Source: Dryomyza anilis
Taxonomy: Eukaryota > Arthropoda > Insecta > Diptera > Dryomyzidae
Direction of reading: 5' to 3'
Length of the DNA: 64,000 nucleotides
Assembly: GCA_951804985.1 (NCBI GenBank)
Contig: OX638130.1
Coordinates: 84,252,583-84,316,582, forward strand
Shown here: positions 26,852 through 40,175 of the stretch, piece after piece
Numbering within the stretch: the first letter of the stretch is position 1
How the letters are laid out: the number at the start of each line of letters is the position of its first letter
Notes under the pieces: generated by a model
The model's input: only the letters and a program-made list of their open reading frames with translations
Databases searched by the model: none
What the model was told of the DNA's origin: nothing
Position numbers and translations under genes: made by a program

Positions 26852-29269
26852 AGGTTGTAGAAGTTTCAGTTTTTGCAATTTGGCCTGGAAAAAAAGATAA
26901 TTCACATCAAAATCAAATTGTTGAACGTGCTAGGGTTAAAAGAAAACTTTGCTACGGGGAAATCAACCGTTTCTAGACCAAGTACGTCACTGGTTCCTCG
27001 GAGATAGTTAAGTATTTCTGGCTTTTTTTTATAAGAAACCAACCGGCAACTTTAACATGGCGTCCTCCTGCAAAATTTTAGACCTCTCACAAAACGTGTC
27101 TTCAAAATCCTGACCTTAGTCGGTACAAATGGTACCGGTCACGTGGTAGGTAGTTTTAAAGCAATTGTCACCCTTTTCTCTCAATGGTACCCTTTTCTCG
27201 CCTCATGTTCCATTTTTATTATATTTAATGCTAAAAGTTTTAAAAGATATATTAATGATTGTCAAGATCTATCAATAATATCAATGATCAGTAAAACCAG
27301 AAAGTTTTATATTGAAAAATGAAATATAATTGAGTCCATCATGTTTATCTTTCGATATGTTTGCTTCAATAAAGCTAGACGACTATCACAATTAGTAATA
27401 ATTTTTGTCCGTGTACACTTTCTAGACACTACACGATCACCAACGACGTTAGCAGTCGTTTATTTTCTTTCATTCGGAATTAACTTTGAAATTGTAAATG
27501 TTATTGCACCGCAGCAATCGAAAAACAATCGAAAAACTGAACTCAAACTAATTGCCACGAGATGGCGTTAGATGAGTTTCAAATTGTTTGCTATTGTTGT
27601 TAAATAATACTGTTGTTAACTGCTGTTTCAATTCAATGCGGGTTAATGATCACCCAGTAGTTGGCATTGTTTTCGTCTGAAATGAAACAAAAGAAGAAAA
27701 AAATATTGCCAAGTCATAGAAACTCAATTTGGGTGAAAATAATTTGAAAAACAATCGTTTTTATGGCGTAATTTGCGGCATTTGCGTTGTACCGCTTCCG
27801 TTAACCCGCGACTGCCCTTGTTTCATTTTATACTTGTTTTTCTTTCGCTTGGCAGCAATTTCAAGTGTTATTCTTTTGGCTATTGATTTCAATTAATTGC
27901 AGCTAATTTGCGTCATCATCATTGCCTCATATTATATCCTTGCATCCGCTACAAATCCGATATTAAAATGGTTCGTCTCAATTTTGCTGCCTCGTTGCAA
28001 AGAGTTGACTACCAAGAAGTTGGCTACCAAGATCGGCGATCATTATGCCGTTCATTGACGAACAACCGAACGAACAACCTGCCTGTATGTCTTGTAACCC
28101 ATTTGGTTTTATGATCTTTGGCCGCAAATTGTTCTCTTGCAACACACTGGGCCACATACAGTCGCGGAGGCTATTGAACTGGTCCGGTCGTCTGTCTTTT
28201 CGACTGGCTTTCGATCTATCTATCGTCAGTTGTAGTCTGTCATCATGTGCGCCTTATATCGCCAACCACTTCCATATGTTGTTCACCTTTTCGTCGTTTA
28301 TATTCATTTAGTAATTCTTTTTTTTATCCAACTATCTTCTTAATATTTTTTTTTGCCTTTCTTTGTCCGCTCATAACTACTCAATTTAATGACCCTTGGC
28401 ATGCTGATTGACCATCTGACCGACCGAAGGACCGACCAATCGATCGATTCGTATCTTTCTCAACTATGTTTCTAGAGTTCATGTGGTGTAACGAATTGTT
28501 TTGAAATGGTTCTTAAACTTATTTCAATCGTTTTCATATATAACGCAAAAGTACACTTTTGATCTCTAAGATGCAGTATTAAGTAACCCGATCGGTGCTC
28601 ATATCGTTTATATTGATTTTCTTCAGATTTCATATCAAAATTTCTAACAAATACAATTTTCACTAATGAACTTTGATAAACTATGATCGATGATGTACTC
28701 CTTGAAGTTGAACCTATTCATATATTAACCTATTCATATATTAAAAATAAGTATGATTCAAGATTATAAAAATAGCTTACTTTTAAATAAATGAAATAAC
28801 TGTAAACTTTGGAAACAAAGTGTACATATACAAAAATAAAGTAAATTGTCTCAACTATGTTCAGAGATAATTCAAAAAAATATATTTTACAAAATATATT
28901 TTGTCTGTGATTTATTATGGAAAAACTATAAACTTTAGGAAAAAATTGTAAATATACAAATAAAGCATATGATTTCAACTATTTTTTTAAATATTTCAAA
29001 AAATCATTTGTACGCAAAATACTCTGACTTTTTGGAATATCCATATGAGCCTCGATATTTACTTCCGTTTTTGTCCCGTCCGGAACGTCCATTATTTTAT
29101 TTATATATTTTTAAATACTATACGCACAAAAGTAAATTCATTAATTTACCTTCGAGATATTAAAGTTTTAAGCGTACGAATGTCCCGTCCGGAACGCCAG
29201 GAAATGTCCATATGTAGTTTATCCTTCGTTTAAATACAGTGTCTTTTTTGCGTTCTACCTAGGACTGTT

Positions 29270-30110
29270 ACATAGTCTATAATAGACATCTGCACAAATA
29301 CATTAGAAACCCACTTCAAGACATTCATTTTGTCTCAAAACATTTACTGCAACCGACTCTATACTTGAAAATCAAATGAATTTCTTGCTCACAACAACAT
29401 AGCCAAGTACTGTCAAAATAAAATACAAACAAAACGTAGCTGTAGTGAAGAGGTCTATAATGATGAACAATAAAAATACAAATACTGAAATAACTGCTTA
29501 TGACACCAAAACTTAGTGCATTCTACATTTTTTTATAATTCTTACTCTAGAGAATTTACATTAATTTTGAAATATAGAAAAAAACAAAAGGTATAAGAAA
29601 ATCATATAATGTTTTATAATATGTATTTTTTTATCGAATAAAATTTTTTTCATTATTATATGTTTTTTTTTTTTTGATATATTGTTATTTCTGTCGTACA
29701 TAATTTTTTGTAACAATTTTTTTTTAATAATGTTTGTTGTACTTTTTATAAACCGACAACAACATTATTGCCGTCGAACGCCGAGCGTCAGATTTGTTGT
29801 TGTTTTAATATTCGTCTTTTCACTCTTTACTTCTTGTGCTCACTCGCTGCACTCACTGTATTCGTTGCATGTCAGCGACAATGGTGTCAAGTGATTTTGT
29901 TATTCAAAACATTGAATGTTTTGAAAAGAAAAATGTGTTGACAGTACTTGACAACAATGAAACAAATACTGCAGTGAAGTGAAGTTGCTGAAGGAGACTT
30001 CACTATAGTACAGTAGACTGCCATTGCAAAATGCGATTAATACTGCAGAGTGCATATTTTGTAGACGGAACTTCAGATACATTTGTGCAGATGTCTAGTC
30101 TATAAAACTG
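29270..30110. mobile_element. Possible ~840-bp element bounded by a 17-bp inverted repeat
   Basis: TAGACATCTGCACAAAT (29283-29299) recurs as its exact reverse complement at 30081-30097. Short TAGTCTAT sequence lies just outside both. The interior is AT-rich and non-coding. Similarity between the two sides fades past the 17-bp block, so the boundaries are guesses. Confidence 0.35.
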
Positions 30111-31590
30111 CATGAATAAACGTATTGCACTCCATGATATGTTTATTATTTTATAATCACAACAAAAAAAAATCTCACTCACTGTTTCTATAATTGCCCC
30201 TCAGTTTCTTTAAAACTAACAAAAAATTTTAACGCAACAAACACAAATCGCCTTAAAACATATCAAAACAACAACATATACAGATTGTATTATTTTTATA
30301 TTTCCCGTCCAATACCCACCTTTATTCCCTATAGCGTACCTCTTTAAGACAATCACTCGTGATCGCTACATTTTACGAGCATTTAAATGTCGCCGCCGCG
30401 TAACCTTTTTTAAACAATTTAACGATCATAATATTGATGAAGCACCTATAAAAAAAACAACAGATAATTTGCTGTTGTATTTGGAACTCAACACCGCGAT
30501 CACTACGCCAATCATTCGATCGATGGATCGATTACTTGATCGGCGGCCGATCTCGCGGTCACTCGTTCCATCTAACTTTCTGCGGAACAACCAATTTTTT
30601 ATATGTTGTTCGTTTAGATGTCAGTTAATATTTTATTTCCGCACTCAGCGCATGTTCTTTGTTTTTTTTCGTTGCGTCTTTCGCCTTTTTTTGACCATTT
30701 AGCTAAATTATAGGTTGGCGATATCTGGCCTGCGGTAATAAGGGAATCCGAAGTTGAGGTGATCCACATTTTATGCGCAATTTTGCGTTGAAAATTATAG
30801 CAAATTATGTTAAACGGAGGCAGACACTGTGCGTAGTATGTACGGGGTTAATCAGCCGTTTTGGACAGGGCGGGATGGAGCGGAACAGGGCAGGGCTGCA
30901 GAAAACGGTGGGCAGTGCATGAAGGTGGTTAGAGGTGGATCAAGGTGGATCGAATGAGCCAGGTGGAGATGTTAATAGATTTCAATGATGATGACATGAT
31001 GTGGCTTAATGTGAAGTGATTTTAAAGCGTCATTTAGTTGGATTTATATATTTTTATAAACATGTCCAAAATGCTGCTTTCAATTTTAAAACTTTAAATA
31101 GTTTTGTCATAAATCTAGTTTATAAATTTAGTATTTCTACATTTAAATTACGCAAATTTTAAAGCTCATTCAATGCCACTATTGAAAAAAGATCACGTTT
31201 TTCGAACTGTCACATTGCATACGAACATGCATCGCCAATTCGCGAATTACCTCATCTGTCAAAAATACGCACAACTCTGTCAGGCCTGCTGTCACGATGG
31301 CTCTGAGTGGCTGGCTGGCATGGCAGCGTTGTCAAAACGGCAGTGTTGCCACAAATTGCAGCTGACAGTTGGTAAAAAAAACAACAACAACAAAACCAAC
31401 AATACTTTAATATGATTTGTGGTTTGACATTAATTTTAATATGTTCGCGCGCGCGGAAGCATTGATTATGCAAAAAATGCACCAAAAAAAAAATCAAATG
31501 TATAATATAAAATTTATTCAAAATTATGTAAAATTTTAATAGAATAAATGTAATAAATGAATGTAAAGCACATACACCAAGTAAATTAAT

Positions 31591-31808
31591 GTAGTAAAAT
31601 GTATTATGTATTTGTTTTTAAAAACTGTAGTTATAATACATTTTTCCAGTTTTTAAATATATTTTAATTTATTTGAATTGATTTAATAACACAATACACA
31701 TTTAATGAATATATATACAAAAAATAGTGTAGTAAAATGTATTATGTATTTGTTTTTAAAAACTGTGATTATGCTATATATTTCTAGTTTTTAAATATAT
31801 TTTACATC
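31591..31808. repeat. Direct repeat of a ~75-bp AT-rich unit
   Basis: GTAGTAAAATGTATTATGTA followed by TTTGTTTTTAAAAACTGT and AGTTTTTAAATATATTTTA occurs at 31591 and again 138 bp later at 31729. The second copy abuts the MITE that starts at 31853. Confidence 0.65.
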
Positions 31809-31852
31809 ACAATATATCAGAAATTCGCTCTCCACATATAGCAGAAGGTTTT

Positions 31853-32273
31853 CCCAATTTATTGGTAGCTCGAATACTGCTAACATGCTCATAGAAATTT
31901 GAAGATTATATACTCGCCAGTAAAAACTAGTCGAAACCTTGTTGGCTACTGGTAGGGATTTGAAGAACCAGTAAAAGTAGTTAAAAACTGGTGGGGATTT
32001 GAAGAGTAGATCCCTGTCAGTTATGTTAGTCACAAACTGGTTCAAAACTGGTCTGTTCTAAATAAAACATGTCAAAAACTAGTCGCGTTGAAGAGCAGAA
32101 TCCTACCAGTCAAACTAGTCAAGAACTGGTCGGTTACTACCAGGAAAATTACCAGAAACCGAAGAGTTTTACTGGCTAGTTTCTGGTCGGAAAGTGCGTG
32201 ACATTGCTTGCGAGTTACTAGTTACAAGTGACTAGTCAAACTGGCTGGATACTGGTAGAAATTGTTCATTGGG
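31853..32273. mobile_element. MITE family M1, older copy of the 20337-20668 element
   Basis: The interior has the same ACTAGTCAAAAACTGGT / CCAGTCAAACTAGTCAAGAA subrepeats, and the end block ACTGGCTAGTTTCTGGTCGG is also in the 20.3-kb copy. Terminal sequences (CCCAATTTATTG, AATTGTTCATTGGG) are recognisable but degraded. Confidence 0.65.
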
Positions 32274-32352
32274 TTGTTTTCATCACACACGACGACCTTA
32301 CTGTGAAACTGTGCAGGTACAAACGAAACCACAGCAACCTCAGGCAGCTTAC

Positions 32353-33683
32353 ACAGAAAAAAATATTGTACGTATATATAACAATTGGTATTAATAGAAA
32401 ACAAAAACGTATTCCAATTAAAAATATGAATGTATTTACAAATTATTTAATTGTATTCACACATTTTTTATTAAAAAAATTAGTAGGAATAAATTTAATA
32501 TTACGTGAATACAATTAAATAATTAATTGTATTTATTAAAATTGTTTGTTGCATTTGATTAATTATTTTTTAAAATACAACTCTGGGATATATGCTATTT
32601 CCTTGTGTTTTTTCATTTTGCTTTCTGTTTATATTTTTGCAACGCCATGTCGAGTATTTTTTTGGCCGTATCAATAGCCGCTTAAATGTAGCCGCTAATG
32701 AATTCATAGAATATTAGAAGCGATGTACCCAATATCGAATTCTGCAAATACGTGAACCGATATCGACGCAGGAGATTCTAAAAAAATGGTCTAAATATAA
32801 ATATAGCATGATTATAAAAATGGTCTGGCCTGAATATATTTCATCCAATTAAAAATGATTTCAATGTAAAACAATTTTTAATTGGTTTTACTAATTTATT
32901 AATTAATGATAAATTAATTCTCAATAAAAACATTTAATATATATAACAACTTAAATTTCAATATAACAAAAAAGTTGTAAAATTTTATTCAATTAACGAT
33001 CTCTCATTATTACGAATATTGAATTCAATACAATTAAAAGTTACATCGGCTGAATTTCAATTAAATATTATTTACATTGATTAACATTTTTGTTAGATGT
33101 ACACAGTTTTTTATTTCTATGTATAAGATGAACAATTATCTACAAACGCGCGATTGTCTCTTATTATTCATAGTTGTTACAAGTAAAAAGCAAATTCTTT
33201 CAATGCTTCTGAGTAGTCAGAACTGATGATAAAGTTTGTATATTTAGTAATGCTTCATCATCGAGAAAATCTATTTGTTTTAAACTTTTACAAGAATTGA
33301 CTTTTTTGGGAGAATAATAATTATTTGATTTTAATAGAATGAAAATAAATGCAGCATTATTATGTTTCTACATTTATAACTACATTTTAAAAAAATGCAT
33401 ATTTATTAATTTTACATTTTTTTAAGTTCAATAAATACATACTGTACTTAAATTTCAAATGTAGTAATGCTTCTACGTATTTTTGGACATTTAAATAAAT
33501 GCAAAATGTTGGTATTTTCAGCACAAATATAGTTAAATTTTATATTGAAATGCAGGAAATACATTTTTATAGAAATTTTCCATAAAAACTACATCAATGT
33601 AAAACCAAATACATTTGTATTTATATTAAAGACATTTTTTTTATTTTTGTTTTATTTTGAATTCCAATATATTTTTCGGTGTT
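32353..33683. mobile_element. Possible long AT-rich MITE
   Basis: Begins ACACAGAAAAAAATATTG and ends CAATATATTTTTCGGTGT, an imperfect inverted pair. The intervening 1.3 kb is very AT-rich with many ATTTAATTGTATT-like words and no open frame of note. Boundaries are inferred from the ends only. Confidence 0.35.
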
Positions 33684-34972
33684 TTAAATTAAAATATTAA
33701 AACTAGTGAAATCACAATTCTGTGAATTTCCAAACATTTGTCTGTCAGACGCGTTCAGTTAGTTGGCTCGCTCGCTCGCTCGTCGCATCTAAAATGCAAT
33801 CTCGAAAATAATATTTCAATTTAAATTTGTTTGGCCGCTGGCGCTTTTTCACCAAACACAAATAATAAATGCAATTCTTTTATTTGTATTTTTGTATTTT
33901 TTCATCTCTTTGCAAATATTTTATATATTTTGTTTTGTATAATTCTGCGCTGTGTGGCAACGCTTTGTGCATGCTGCGTTCGTTCGCTGCATTTAAATGC
34001 AAACATCGCTTTATACAAAATACAAAACAACAAAGTACAAAATGGCTGCTGGCGCAAATGCGATAAAAAGTGAAAAAAAAATGTATAATATATATATTAT
34101 TTTTTTTATAAAAATGTTTTTCATATCAACCGCAGACGCAGGACCAAAACATGCGCCATTTTTTGCGTGTGTCTGACTGCGCTTTGTTAACCGTTTGGTT
34201 GGCCACTCTGTTTGCAGTGTTGCCACATGTAGGTTTTTTTGTTGTTGTTGGCTGCTGTGCTACATGATGGTTTTATTTCATTTAGTTTCTTTTATTGCAT
34301 TTTATTTTGGTAGCCAAAAGTGGTTTCATTCATCACTCGTCACTTGAATGTATAATATGTTGTTGTTGCTGTTGTTAGCCAACAATACCACCGATGCTAA
34401 CAACAACTACTACAACAACGACAACAAGCACAAAATCACAAACACACAGGCTCAGTAGTTGTGGTCCGGCCATATTGTGCCGCTGCCTTTAGCCTGGCCA
34501 ATTTTTATGGCCCACAAGCGACAAAAAGTTCGGCAATCGTTACCAAAAAAAATAATAAAAATAAAAAAATAAAATACAATTTAAACTCTCGTCGCTCGTA
34601 TTTCTTTCAGTTATTTTTTTTTTTTTCAGTTCCTATGAAAATAAGTTTTATTTATGACTCTCATGGGGTCTGGCCTGTCCAGCAGCACCAGCAGCAGAAT
34701 CAGCCAACAATTTATCATGTAAAAATATTACAAATGTTTGGCCAATATACAAAGCAAAACTTTTGCACAACTACGCGGTAATGGCAAAAGTTCGTTTAAC
34801 ATTCGGCACTTGTTAGCATAGAGCAATGAATGTGCGCCGGACAAAAAAAAAAAAAAAAACAAAAAAAAAATCCAACCAGTAAAAATCTTTATCTCGAACG
34901 GTAGTTTATACCGTTGCAAGTTTATACTGTTCGATGTAGTTAAAATATGTTCTAAGTTGGTTTTGAATTTTT

Positions 34973-35705
34973 TTTTTATACCCTACACTAAGAGTGAAAG
35001 GGTATATTCAGTTTGGTACGCCGTTTGTAACACCCAGAAGAAAGCATCTCCGGTATGGAAAAGTATATATATTCTTGATCAGCATGACCTCCTGAGTCGA
35101 TTTAGCGATGTCCGTCTGTCCGTCTGTCTGTCTGTCCGTCTGTCTGTCCGTCTGTCTGTCTGTCTGTCTGTTGAAATCCCTAAGGCTTTTAAAATTGAAG
35201 AGCTAGATAAATGAAACTTATAACTTAGATTACTGATATACCTACGCTGTATGTGCGAAAAAATTGGCGAGATCGGTCCATTGTGACCTATGATCCGACC
35301 ACTTATGTTCAAATACCACATATAAAATGTACATATAAAGATCAATTTTTATGTATACGTGCTTAGGTAAACTTTGTTGGTCAAATATATATTGACATCA
35401 TGCTCAAATACATGATAATAATGTTTTCCGGCGAAAAGACTTGTGGTTCACAAAAAAAAAATCGAAATTCGGTACACCTACCCATTTGTAAATATGGGTA
35501 TCAAATGAATGGAAATTCTTCAGCGATTGAATGTTTGTAGTTTTTTTCAGGATTCGTATACCCTGGTGACCTATATATCACTTTGAATGGTAACCACACA
35601 TATGTGTAGGGTATTCATAGTCGGCTTAGACCGACTATAATTTAGATAATCCTAACTATCATAATTACACCTACTTTAAAATTTCCCATGTGATCTAACC
35701 TTCCC
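34973..35705 (+). mobile_element. DINE-1/mini-me-like element, copy 1
   Basis: Starts TTTATACCCTACAC and carries the conserved core GTATATATATTCTTGATCAG, CATGACCTCCTGAGTCGATT, then a (GTCY)n tract (35109-35171), GTTGAAATCCCTAAG and a 3' perfect hairpin ATAGTCGG-cttaga-CCGACTAT (35617-35638). It fades after GTGATCTAACC. The TA-rich core followed by GTCY repeats matches dipteran mini-me/DINE-1 elements, which are non-autonomous relatives of Helitron-like Helentrons. The 3' hairpin fits that class. Confidence 0.75.
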
Positions 35706-35925
35706 AACTGGTTTTGTATTAATGTCAAAATTAAAACACCAAAAAACACAAAACTCTGGTAAAAAATCAAGATTAAACTAATTAAAATAAAGCTAAAAAA
35801 AACAAATAATTTTATAATAATTTTAACCGTAATTTCGGATTCTGACGATAAAATTAGAAAACGCTAACTGTTACACGTGAAATTTCAATGATAGTGCCAA
35901 AACAATTTTTCGTCGGAATCCTGCT

Positions 35926-36655
35926 CATGACGGTTCTTGTTCAAAGAGTCTTGCATTTCTTGCAAATTTTAGGAGTCCAATTCTGTTATTCAAAATGAAT
36001 TAAGCTTCCTATGAAATTAATAAATTAAAAATGAATAAATATTAAAATATATTAAAAAGAAAATTAAAGCCTAAACCTACAAACTTCAATTTAGACTAAA
36101 ATGAAGGCACCACCGTTGTTTATTAAACAGCTCAGAGTTCTTAAAACAGTGATGTTTGTTTGACGAGTACCCGTCTTTTTATCACAGAGATTCACCATTC
36201 GTCATTTTTTGAAAGATTAGTATTTCTTTTTTTAACCACTTCTTTTTCGAAATATATTTTGAAAAGGTGGACAGTATACTATCCTTTTTTTATTTAATGT
36301 TTCTCTTCAGTATCACTTTCATTTTTCTTATAACATTAATTTTTAACAATTTCTTCGTTAAAATTTTTTGTTCTTGCATAGGCAGGCCGATTCTGTTCAT
36401 GGCGGTTCTTGTTAGAAGAGTCTTGCATTTCTGGCAAATAGGAGTCCAATTCTGTTATACGAATTTAGCTACCGAAGCAATTAATAATTCATATATTATA
36501 GTATATTAAAAGGAAAATTAAAGCCTTAACCTACAAACTTAAATTTAGACTAAAACGAAGGCATCACCGTTGTTTATTAAACAGCTCCGATTTCTTTAAA
36601 CAGTGATGTTTGTTTAACGAGTACCCGTCATTTTATCACAGAGATTCATTTTCGA
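35926..36655. repeat. Direct duplication: two ~260-bp copies separated by ~200 bp
   Basis: Copy 1 (about 35926-36195) and copy 2 (about 36393-36655) share GCGGTTCTTGTT-type starts, AGAGTCTTGCATTTCT, GGAGTCCAATTCTGTTAT, AAGGAAAATTAAAGCC-like blocks, TTGTTTATTAAACAGCTC, CAGTGATGTTTGTTT and CGAGTACCCGTC. The spacer is AT-rich. This could be a local duplication or the decayed ends of a retroelement, but no TG...CA termini are evident. Confidence 0.65.
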
Positions 36656-38650
36656 GATTCGGATATATTGGATACAATTTTGTGGAAGATCAGTGTTTCG
36701 GGTTCGACTAATAGTTCAAAATTGGCATGGCACCTTGCAGTATTTTCTGATTTGAAATAGTAATGGGTAGACACAGGGTAAAGATAAATTATATGTATGA
36801 AAAGTGGGAGAACGCCTTGCCATGCCTTGTTGACTTTTTGAATTTTTCTACTTTTTGAATTTCGGTGGGGTATTAGAAGTCATTAATGTTCATGGCTGCC
36901 GCTGGGAAGCCACGGGAAGAGGCGTTTAAAGTTTATGCAAAAACTTCATTCGAAAAAAATTACTAATTATTCAGAAAATGTTGCTTGAATTCTAAATTAA
37001 ATTTCTTACGTGATTAAAAAAATCTTTGTATGCATTCAAAATTAGTACCTTTTCTGATCTATTCTGACATAAGTCACAAACTCCACTCGGTGACAATAGC
37101 AACACAATTGTCAAAATTTTGTATTCTCTAAATTTCGTATTAGCAAAAGGAACTAACGACTGTCATCGGTGATAATTGTGATTGGGCGATTGAGTTATAT
37201 AGAATGGATGCAGGAAATGTTCGTGTTAAAGACAAATCGTTTTTTAGCGACATTTAAGAATATTTGAAAAAATAAAATTAAAACAAATTGAAATTTTAAA
37301 AATTTAAATTTTTCAATAGCAGAAAGTTTTAAGTAAAACAAATTCATTGTTAATTTTTAAAGCAGTTCTTAATCTAAATATAAAAAATCTTTTTAAAATT
37401 TAAAAACAAAATTATATAACAAAAAATAAATAAAAATTTGCGCCAAATTTTGCGCAGACAAACAGCAGGTTACAAATTTGCAAAAAACCTTTAACGACTT
37501 TTGAAATATTAAAAATAACCCATAACCCAAAAACTAAAAATTTGTTAGACACATAAAACCACAGATCACATGAAGTTCGTCGATCATTAAACGTCCCGCA
37601 TTCTACCAACAAAACCGTGACAAAAGACCAAACAAATTCACTGGAAACTATTTACCAAGTCCCAAAAACCTTAAATTAAAAAAATAAAAAACTTTGCATA
37701 TTTAACAAAAAAAATACTACGTTTCACAGCCGATGCGACTATAAATCAAAATTCATTGAGAAAAAGTCAAAATTTAAAATTTCGCAAAAATGTTATAAAA
37801 TTGAAGATGAAAAATAAAAAAAAAGTATCGCTCATTAAGGCAACTTGGCAGCTCAGACGCGGGTTTAGGGCCAAAAACTGTTGGCGCATACTGTTAACAA
37901 CGTCAGCGCGTCAAGACGACCTCAGCCGACAGCTTGGCTAATTTAGCATGGTTCTGCAGTATGGGGTCTCTTCTTTTTTGTATGCGTTTATTTTTTTCGT
38001 TTATTTTTGATTTCCTTGTATTTCTTGTTCCTATTGTTATTGATGTTGATATTTTGCACATCCAACAATATGCAAAAAGATTCTCTACTTCGCATCCCGA
38101 GAACACTGTATTTTGCAGCATGTTGCCCACGTTTCGCTTGAATTCTGTATGCTGTAAAGCATTTCGTTCGATTTAAAGAACCGCGAACAATTATCGATCT
38201 TCCTACCGTACAACATCAAAACCACCAGCACAGCAGACAAAAATTCGAGATCATAAAAGTTTTATAATCTCGCAAAGCGGCATTGATGATGAGAATCGTC
38301 TGCAACATAATGATCTTCGTCGTCGTCTTCGTTGCTACATCTTCGTCCATTTTCATCAGCATGGAGTCTATAAAATGTTGGTCCTTCTGTACACGGTCAG
38401 CAGTCATACAATAGAATAGAACCAAACCGAACCGAACCGAGCTGTAGAACTTTCCCATGTCGATCAGATTTACGTCGAACAACCGCATTGACCCCGCATG
38501 GGTCGGCATCAAATAGTACGCCGCCACCACATATATTTCTTAATCTTTCAAGTACTAGCAAAGAAGTCTCTGATTAAAAAGTTTTTATACCTTTTATTAA
38601 TATCGAATTATTTGCAAGTTAATTTATAATTGTTTTCTTTTATTTTACAG

Positions 38651-38918
38651 GTCTGGTTCCAGAACAAACGCTCCAAAGAGCGTCGCATGAAGCAGATCAC
38701 CAGCATGGGACGACCGCCATTCTTTGGTGGTGCGCGTAAAATGCGCGGTTTCCCCATGAATCTCTCGCCCGGTGGTCTGGACGATGGTCCGCCTGGTTTT
38801 CCGTACTTCTCTGCAGATGGCAAATTCGAGTTTGGCTACGGCGGTCCACCGTTTCATCCGCACGATGGTCCCTTCTTTCCGGGACATCCGGGCGGACCGA
38901 TGCCCTTTAATACACCAG
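38651..38918 (+). CDS. Lim1: Lim1 exon, homeodomain residues 47-60 and Gly/Pro-rich tail
   Basis: 89 codons plus one base. It opens with VWFQNKRSKERRMKQ, the DNA-contacting end of homeodomain helix 3 with W48, F49, Q50, N51 and R53, then ITSMGRPPFFGGARKMRGF and a long Gly/Pro/Phe-rich stretch (FGYGGPPFHPHDGPFFPGHP). The acceptor tattttacag is strong; the donor CCAG|gtgaga at 38918/38919 is phase 1. The conserved post-homeodomain MRGFPMNLSPGG segment resembles fly Lim1 and is unlike other LIM-homeodomain proteins. This exon sits 27 kb from the exon carrying the rest of the homeodomain. Confidence 0.95.
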
Positions 38919-39609
38919 GTGAGATGGCGGAAAATTGGGTGAATGCACAAAATATTAATTTAACAATTAACACTGAGCAATTATTATAATTAACAATTAA
39001 TTAAAAATATATTTACAGTAATTCTAGAATAGAATCAGGAAATCACGATGCGTTGGTTTATTTGTAATATTAGTAGATCCATTTTTATTAAGTTTTAGTT
39101 TTGTAATTATATATAATATTCAAATCAGAAACTTCGAAACTCACGATCTTAAATTGCTAGTCATTTTTGTTATAATTATTGTTTATAAGAAAAATGACTA
39201 ACACATGAGGTAAAAGTATGTTTGCAGCAAGCAATATATTATTTCAACAAAGTTCCTTGGAGTTTCTAATTTTTCATATATTCTCTGCAGATGGCAAGTC
39301 TTAGTCTTCATAGCGTATACTAGAGGTCATCAAATTATAAAGAAAACCATTTCAAAATTATAAAGTTATTGTGACGGACACATATTTTTATGGTTTCATT
39401 CATAATATGTTTGCGACAAACAATTTTCTGTGTCTGTAACCGGTTTTGACCTATATATATTTTGCAAATACCGGTCGAAAGACCGTGTTCGACCTGTATA
39501 AAATAAACTTTGCATTTAGTGGGTTTGCGGTTTAAAAAAATACACTTTGTGGGCCAAAAAATCCTTCCCTGTACTCAATAAGTATTCTGTTCTTTTAGTT
39601 TAACATTTA

Positions 39610-40175
39610 AGAATTGTTTCCAGCAATACATGTCACCTGGAGAACTGTCTCAGGGAAGAATATTCCGAGGAAATGCATTGTATGGGATTTTAATTACCCG
39701 GGGATGAGTTGTTTCGGGGAAGAATAGTGTCGAGGGTTATTTATTGTTTTCCGGAAAATATTGTATCGTGGAAAAATTGCCAGAGGTTGGGGAAGAATAG
39801 TCCAAGAATTAATAATTTCTTTGAATATGTCGCTTAAAAAAACGGTCTCCAAAAAGAATATTCTGGGTAAGAATTGTGCAGGATACAATTGTTTCGCGGT
39901 AGAATTATCAGGGTGGAAATTGTTTCGTGAAAGGATTGTCTCTGGGATGATTTTTAGATGAAAGAATGTTTGGTATAAAATTGTCAAAATAATCCACAAT
40001 ATTATTTCGGCGAACAACTGTCTCGGAAAAGAACTGTCGCGTGAAAAATATTCGGTGAATAATTGTCTCGGGAGAGAACTGTTTGCGAAAACTTTATATC
40101 TGTGAAGAAATGTTCGAAGAGGAATTTTTCAGAGTTCGATTATCTCGAGAAACTTATTTCGGGGAAGAATAGGGC
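39610..40175. repeat. Decayed GGGGAAGAATTGTCTCGG minisatellite
   Basis: At least twelve degenerate copies of an ~18-20 bp unit of the form GGGGAAGAATTGTCTCGG, for example near 39717, 39789, 39866, 39897, 40009, 40053 and 40155. The complement of the same unit forms the minisatellite at 50749-50945. Confidence 0.7.

Larger units (their letters stand above)
11493..38650 (+). other. Lim1: Lim1 large intron splitting the homeobox (27.2 kb)
   Basis: Bounded by CAG|gtgggt and tattttacag|GTC, phase 0. No convincing nested gene was found on either strand. At least eight separate repeat families are inserted in it and are listed individually. Stretches where I recognise nothing beyond AT-rich single-copy-looking DNA include about 11.5-14.08, 17.9-20.3, 20.7-22.7, 27-29.2, 30.1-31.5, 33.7-34.9 and 36.7-38.6 kb. 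Confidence 0.9.

Noticed and set aside
35079..35345. 88-codon minus-strand frame with RRTDRQTD repeats
   Set aside because: Translation of the GTCY tract of a DINE-1/mini-me element.
35926..36655. LTR pair of a retrotransposon
   Set aside because: The direct repeats lack TG...CA ends, a primer-binding site or a coding interior; the spacer is only ~200 bp.
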